From positions 8,756 to 59,780 of the forward strand of contig NW_022985166.1 in NCBI RefSeq assembly GCF_010093535.1: a DNA stretch of 51,025 nucleotides. The letters run 5' to 3'. Each line of letters opens with the position of its first letter. The first letter of the stretch is position 1. The translations under genes were made by a program, and so were the position numbers. Below, piece after piece: positions 47,619 through 51,025 of the stretch. The DNA is from Lindgomyces ingoldianus (lineage: Eukaryota; Ascomycota; Dothideomycetes; Pleosporales; Lindgomycetaceae). Below the pieces are notes generated by a model. That model worked only from the letters and a program-made list of their open reading frames with translations. It was not told where the DNA came from and did no database searches.

Positions 47619-48207
47619 TGTTACAGTCTACAGTTGGACCAGCGTAACTCCACCAGCAGTGCTCCACAATCTAGCTAGGTTGGAGCAGGGCTCGCTTAGG
47701 GACCAGTTAGAGGACACAGAGCCAGCACGGCTGCCTAAAGTCATAGAGGAATGCGTTGTCTAATAGGAAGACAAGCCTAGGGAGCCAGAGGGAGCTTATA
47801 GGAGCCCCTCTTAGCAGGCTCCCTTAAACTCCTGCTAACTCCTCTTAGCACCCTAGCATATGTATATAGTTCCCCTATTAAACAACCTTTAGGAAGGCGT
47901 GTTTAATGTTTAGTTTATTTTTTACATAGACTAAGTAGCATTTAGCTTTCTAAAGAGCTGTAATACTATTTATATATCTTGCACTATATATACCTCTAAC
48001 TCTGTCTAAAAGGACTGTTTAACCCTAGCCTCCCTACTGCTGCACATAGGGCAAACTACAATCTAGTCACTCTACATTATTCTCTATTAGCCTAATAGCC
48101 TGTACGTAGGACTGTACACCCTACCGGATTGGCCTCTACCACCCGTCCTACTTCCCCCCTAGGAACTACAGCAGACCCGAGTGCTTCCCGAAGCAAGGAT
48201 TGTAACA
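47619..48207 (+). repeat. 3' LTR of Gypsy2
   Basis: 589 bp, same length as the 5' LTR. Its inner start carries RIP changes (TGTTACAGTCTACAG, AGTTAGAGGACACAGAG), while its outer end is clean (CACCCGTCC, GACCCGAG, CCCGAAGC). Confidence 0.93.
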
Positions 48208-48292
48208 GTCAAGTTATGGTTGGGGCTGATACAGGGACCCTTTAGATAGGATCTAAGCAACCTAAGATAGAACAATTTATAGAATTATTACA

Positions 48293-51025
48293 CTACCCCC
48301 CTTTTTATAAGCTAATAGTCTTTATCTGTAGTGTTTAGAAAGTATTTAGAACTGCTTTAAAACTAATTTAGATAAGATACAATAAGTACAACTATCTTAA
48401 CTAAAATTTCCTGTTACTAAGAAATAGACTAAAAACCTAATAGAAATATAATGCCTTTATTATAATGTTTTTTGTTTAGTAGTAACTAGCAGTGTAGTTG
48501 TTGTTAATATAGCAAATTTATTATTTATAGCAACAAGTGTTTGCTTACCTTACTTATATAGTCTAGTTAATGTTGTTAGTTTTTTCTTTAGCTATTATTT
48601 AAATTTCTACTTTATAGGTATTATTATGCACCTAACATTCTATAGCTTAGTCTACTAACTAATTATAGTATTAAAGAAATTTACTATGCTGCTCTGCCTC
48701 TCTTCTAGAGCCTCTTTAAAGGTGTTTTAAGTTATCTGCTTTTAGCCTTCCTGCGCCTTTACTTACAGCCTTTAGGTTAAGTTTTTCTATTAGTCCTTTA
48801 AATTAAAGATATGTAAATATTACACTTTACATAATAAAAAATATAACCTTATATAACTATAGTTTAATACTGCTAGAGTATAGTTTACTAACACGCGTGT
48901 AGGTTCTTTTATATTATAAAAAAGAATTTTTAGTCTTTTAAAGCTATTTTAAGCTATAGGCAGCAGCCTAAAACATAAAAAGTAAAAAAAATAAAAAAGA
49001 GCTTTTAAAGCTATTTTAAAGTCTACTTAGAACCTAGCATAGGTAGTATAGGTTATAAAGAGTTAGAAAGCTAGTCTTTCTATAGCTAGTGTTTAGGTGG
49101 CCTTATTCTACTAGAATACTAAGATGCTTTATTAGGTTTTAGCTCTAAAAGCTCTAGTGTCTAACTTTTAGGTAAACATTACAGCGCTCTTAGGCAGCTA
49201 AGAATAAGGTAAAGGGGGTTTAAGAAAAGTCTAAAGAGGAGAGAGAAGAGAAGAGAAAAGAGAAAAAAAAGCAGAGGAAGAGAAAGAGAAGAGTTTAAAG
49301 GTGTTTAACAGCTTACTGTTAGACCTCCCTAGCATAATGTCTATAAAGTTATAATACTATTATATATAACTATAAATTTACTTTTTACTTTTATACTTTA
49401 TTATCTACTAAGTAATCTATACTTTTTACACTAGCTTTAAAAGCCTTAATTTACTTATGTAAAGCCTTTAAAAGTCCTAGCTAATTTAAATACTTATTAT
49501 AAAAGGCCTTTAGTTTATAAGAAGAACTTATAAAATATAAAGCGTTATACTAGACTAAATTAAAGTTATGTTTTACTTATTTTACCTAGTACTTAACTAT
49601 TTTCTAGTAAAGCTTACTAGCAAGTATTTTCTCTACTTTCTACTTCTTTACTTTATTAATAGTAATTCTAGGGGGTTTTAGAGGTTCCTATTTTAGAAGT
49701 AGATTTTAAGAGTCTTTACAAAGCATATTTAGTGCAAAGATGTTATATATCTTTAACTTTAAAGGTAGCCTTAAGTAGTATAAGTTTCTAACTTATTTAA
49801 GTACCTTAAAAAGGCCTTTTTATTATTTAGATAGTTTTTAGCTAGGTCTTTAAATAGCTAGGTCTTTAAATAGCTAGGTTCTTAGTGTCTAGGTAGACTA
49901 TGTTGCTAACCTTTTAGTTAACTAGCTAGTAGTAGTAGTTACTTATAGTTTACATCTAATTCTAGGCCTTTTCTATATAGGTCTTAGCTAACTCCTAGGC
50001 TGCATATATATAGGTTGCTAATGCTAGAGCATCCTTATAATTTAGCTTGTCTGTGGCTGTGATAGGTTCTATAGAATGTTTCTAGTCCTAGCTTTAACAT
50101 AGTTTAGAGCTATATAAGACTTAATATAAAAACATTTTATTTATTACATAAAGCAAGGTTATCTAAGCCTAATTAATTAAAAGTAGTAAGAAACTTTACT
50201 TATTTTAGTAAAAGAATATAAAAAACTTTAGTCTTTAATTAATATACTTATTTATAATCTCTATTTAGCTATCTATTTTCTAATAATAAGTAGTAAAGAG
50301 CTTAACTTTTACACCTAAAATTTAATAAAATTTTAACTAAAAACTAGATATAAACTAAAGTCCCTAGTTAAAGATAATAGGTTTAGGTGTATAGCTAAAA
50401 TATTACACTTATTAAATAAATAAAGCAGCTATTTCTTAAGCATTAATTATTTTATAGTAGGGAATAAAAATAGCTTATTTAGACATGCAATTAATTATAA
50501 CTATAATCTAGTTATAACTAAACTTGTTTTTAAAAAAATCCTTAAAGTTAATACATAAGTGCTACATTAGTTAATTAGGAATTAAAAAGAGGTAGATAAA
50601 CTCTAGAGTTTAGGCTTATTTTAGATAAGCTTTATAATAAAAAAGGTAATTTTATACATATTATTTATAAGTAGCCTTTATACCCTTCTAGTAGTACTTT
50701 TAGGACAGTAATTAATAGGTCTTAGTAGCACTAGAGTGTGCTAAAAATACTTAATTATAGACTTTTTAAATAAGTTAGGTACATAGCAGCAAGTCTACTA
50801 AAACACATAAATAATTAGCATAGAAAAGTAGTCTATTTTCTATTTAATAATAGTAAAGTAAAAGTTTTACTTTTACATAAAAAAAGCTTAATTCTTTTAA
50901 AGTAATATGTTAATTAATTTTAAAAAATTTAAAGACATAACCTAGTCTAGTTTTTCTATAATATTTAGTAAAGTTACTTAAGTTATTATTTAAGTAATAT
51001 AGTACTAAGCTAATTTCTTATTAAT
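48293..51025 (-). mobile_element. Gypsy1 copy 3, 3' part, continues beyond the window
   Basis: Starts directly after the shared LTR with the Gypsy1 3' internal end and aligns with 13207-15950 of copy 1 in the same order. The integrase core is near 50600-50270 on the minus strand. RIP damage is moderate, between copies 1 and 2. The rest of the element lies past 51025. Confidence 0.85.

Larger units (their letters stand above)
40521..48207 (+). mobile_element. Gypsy2, full-length chromodomain LTR retrotransposon
   Basis: 7687 bp with two 589 bp LTRs (40521-41109 and 47619-48207, TGTTAC...GTAACA) and target duplication GTCAA (40516-40520 and 48208-48212). A purine tract (GGAAGGAGGGGCAGCG) precedes the 3' LTR. 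LTR differences are nearly all C/T or G/A transitions, so RIP and not age explains the divergence. It is the last insertion in this nest. The coding order gag, protease, RT, RNase H, integrase, chromodomain is that of Ty3/Gypsy chromoviruses. A further antisense frame lies between pol and the 3' LTR. Confidence 0.93.
40312..48292 (-). repeat. Gypsy1 LTR shared by copies 2 and 3, split by Gypsy2
   Basis: 40312-40520 plus 48213-48292 rebuild one Gypsy1 LTR (209 + 80 bp). Its left side joins the 5' internal end of copy 2 and its right side joins the 3' internal end of copy 3 (CTACCCCCC, purine tract in minus sense). One LTR thus serves two Gypsy1 copies in the same orientation. Gypsy2 is inserted in it with GTCAA duplicated. 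Confidence 0.88.

Noticed and set aside
47572..47763. 63-codon plus-strand frame at the 3' end of Gypsy2
   Set aside because: It lies across the polypurine tract and the LTR start; the same LTR sequence at 40521 is not preceded by this start.
1..51025. CRISPR array, secondary-metabolite cluster, secreted effector gene or complete active transposase in the AT-rich blocks
   Set aside because: None seen. Regular repeats are LTRs, terminal repeats or 10-bp satellites, and all transposon coding regions carry many RIP-type stops.

Overview
The window looks like a piece of a filamentous ascomycete genome of the 'two-speed' type, most likely a Pleosporales dothideomycete such as a Leptosphaeria-like species. 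That placement is an inference from three things: short spliced genes with GT-AG introns, an abrupt change between a GC-balanced gene island and very AT/TpA-rich flanks, and transposons carrying the C-to-T / G-to-A transition load of repeat-induced point mutation (RIP), in which Gln codons have become TAA/TAG stops.

Layout. 1-4110: RIP-ruined retrotransposons, namely the 3' half of a chromodomain Gypsy element with its 3' LTR, then a copia pol remnant. About 4700-12100: a gene island with three conserved housekeeping-type genes. SPB1 (27S pre-rRNA 2'-O-methyltransferase, minus, three exons) shares a 350 bp promoter region with a divergently transcribed 923-residue alpha/beta-hydrolase-like protein (plus, two exons). 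That gene converges on a small three-exon gene, 11183-11862 minus, which I read as RFA3/RPA14, the smallest subunit of replication protein A; it can only be seen by joining exons.

12538-22932 is a nest four levels deep: a fold-back pogo derivative holding a second one, which holds a full-length 290-bp-LTR Gypsy element (called Gypsy1 here), which holds a 1.18 kb miniature LTR retrotransposon. Target duplications support every level (TA, TA, CTTTA, CTTGT). 22935-29742 holds a solo Gypsy1 LTR split by a pogo/Fot1 transposon, then a Gypsy2-related element broken by two more pogo copies. 29743-51025 is a second nest: an unclassified element X is interrupted by a tandem pair of Gypsy1 copies that share one LTR. 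The first copy carries a second, inverted X, and the shared LTR is split by a complete 7.7 kb Gypsy2 with 589 bp LTRs and a GTCAA target duplication.

No host gene was found in the AT-rich blocks. The main observations there are: RIP spares the outermost ~100-150 bp of several elements; Gypsy2 carries a remnant antisense reading frame with a Cys2-His-Cys motif followed by a coiled-coil-like segment; and a 10-bp satellite occurs twice, once clean (beside an assembly gap) and once inverted and RIP-mutated. Element names Gypsy1, Gypsy2, X, FB-A and FB-B are local labels, not database names.
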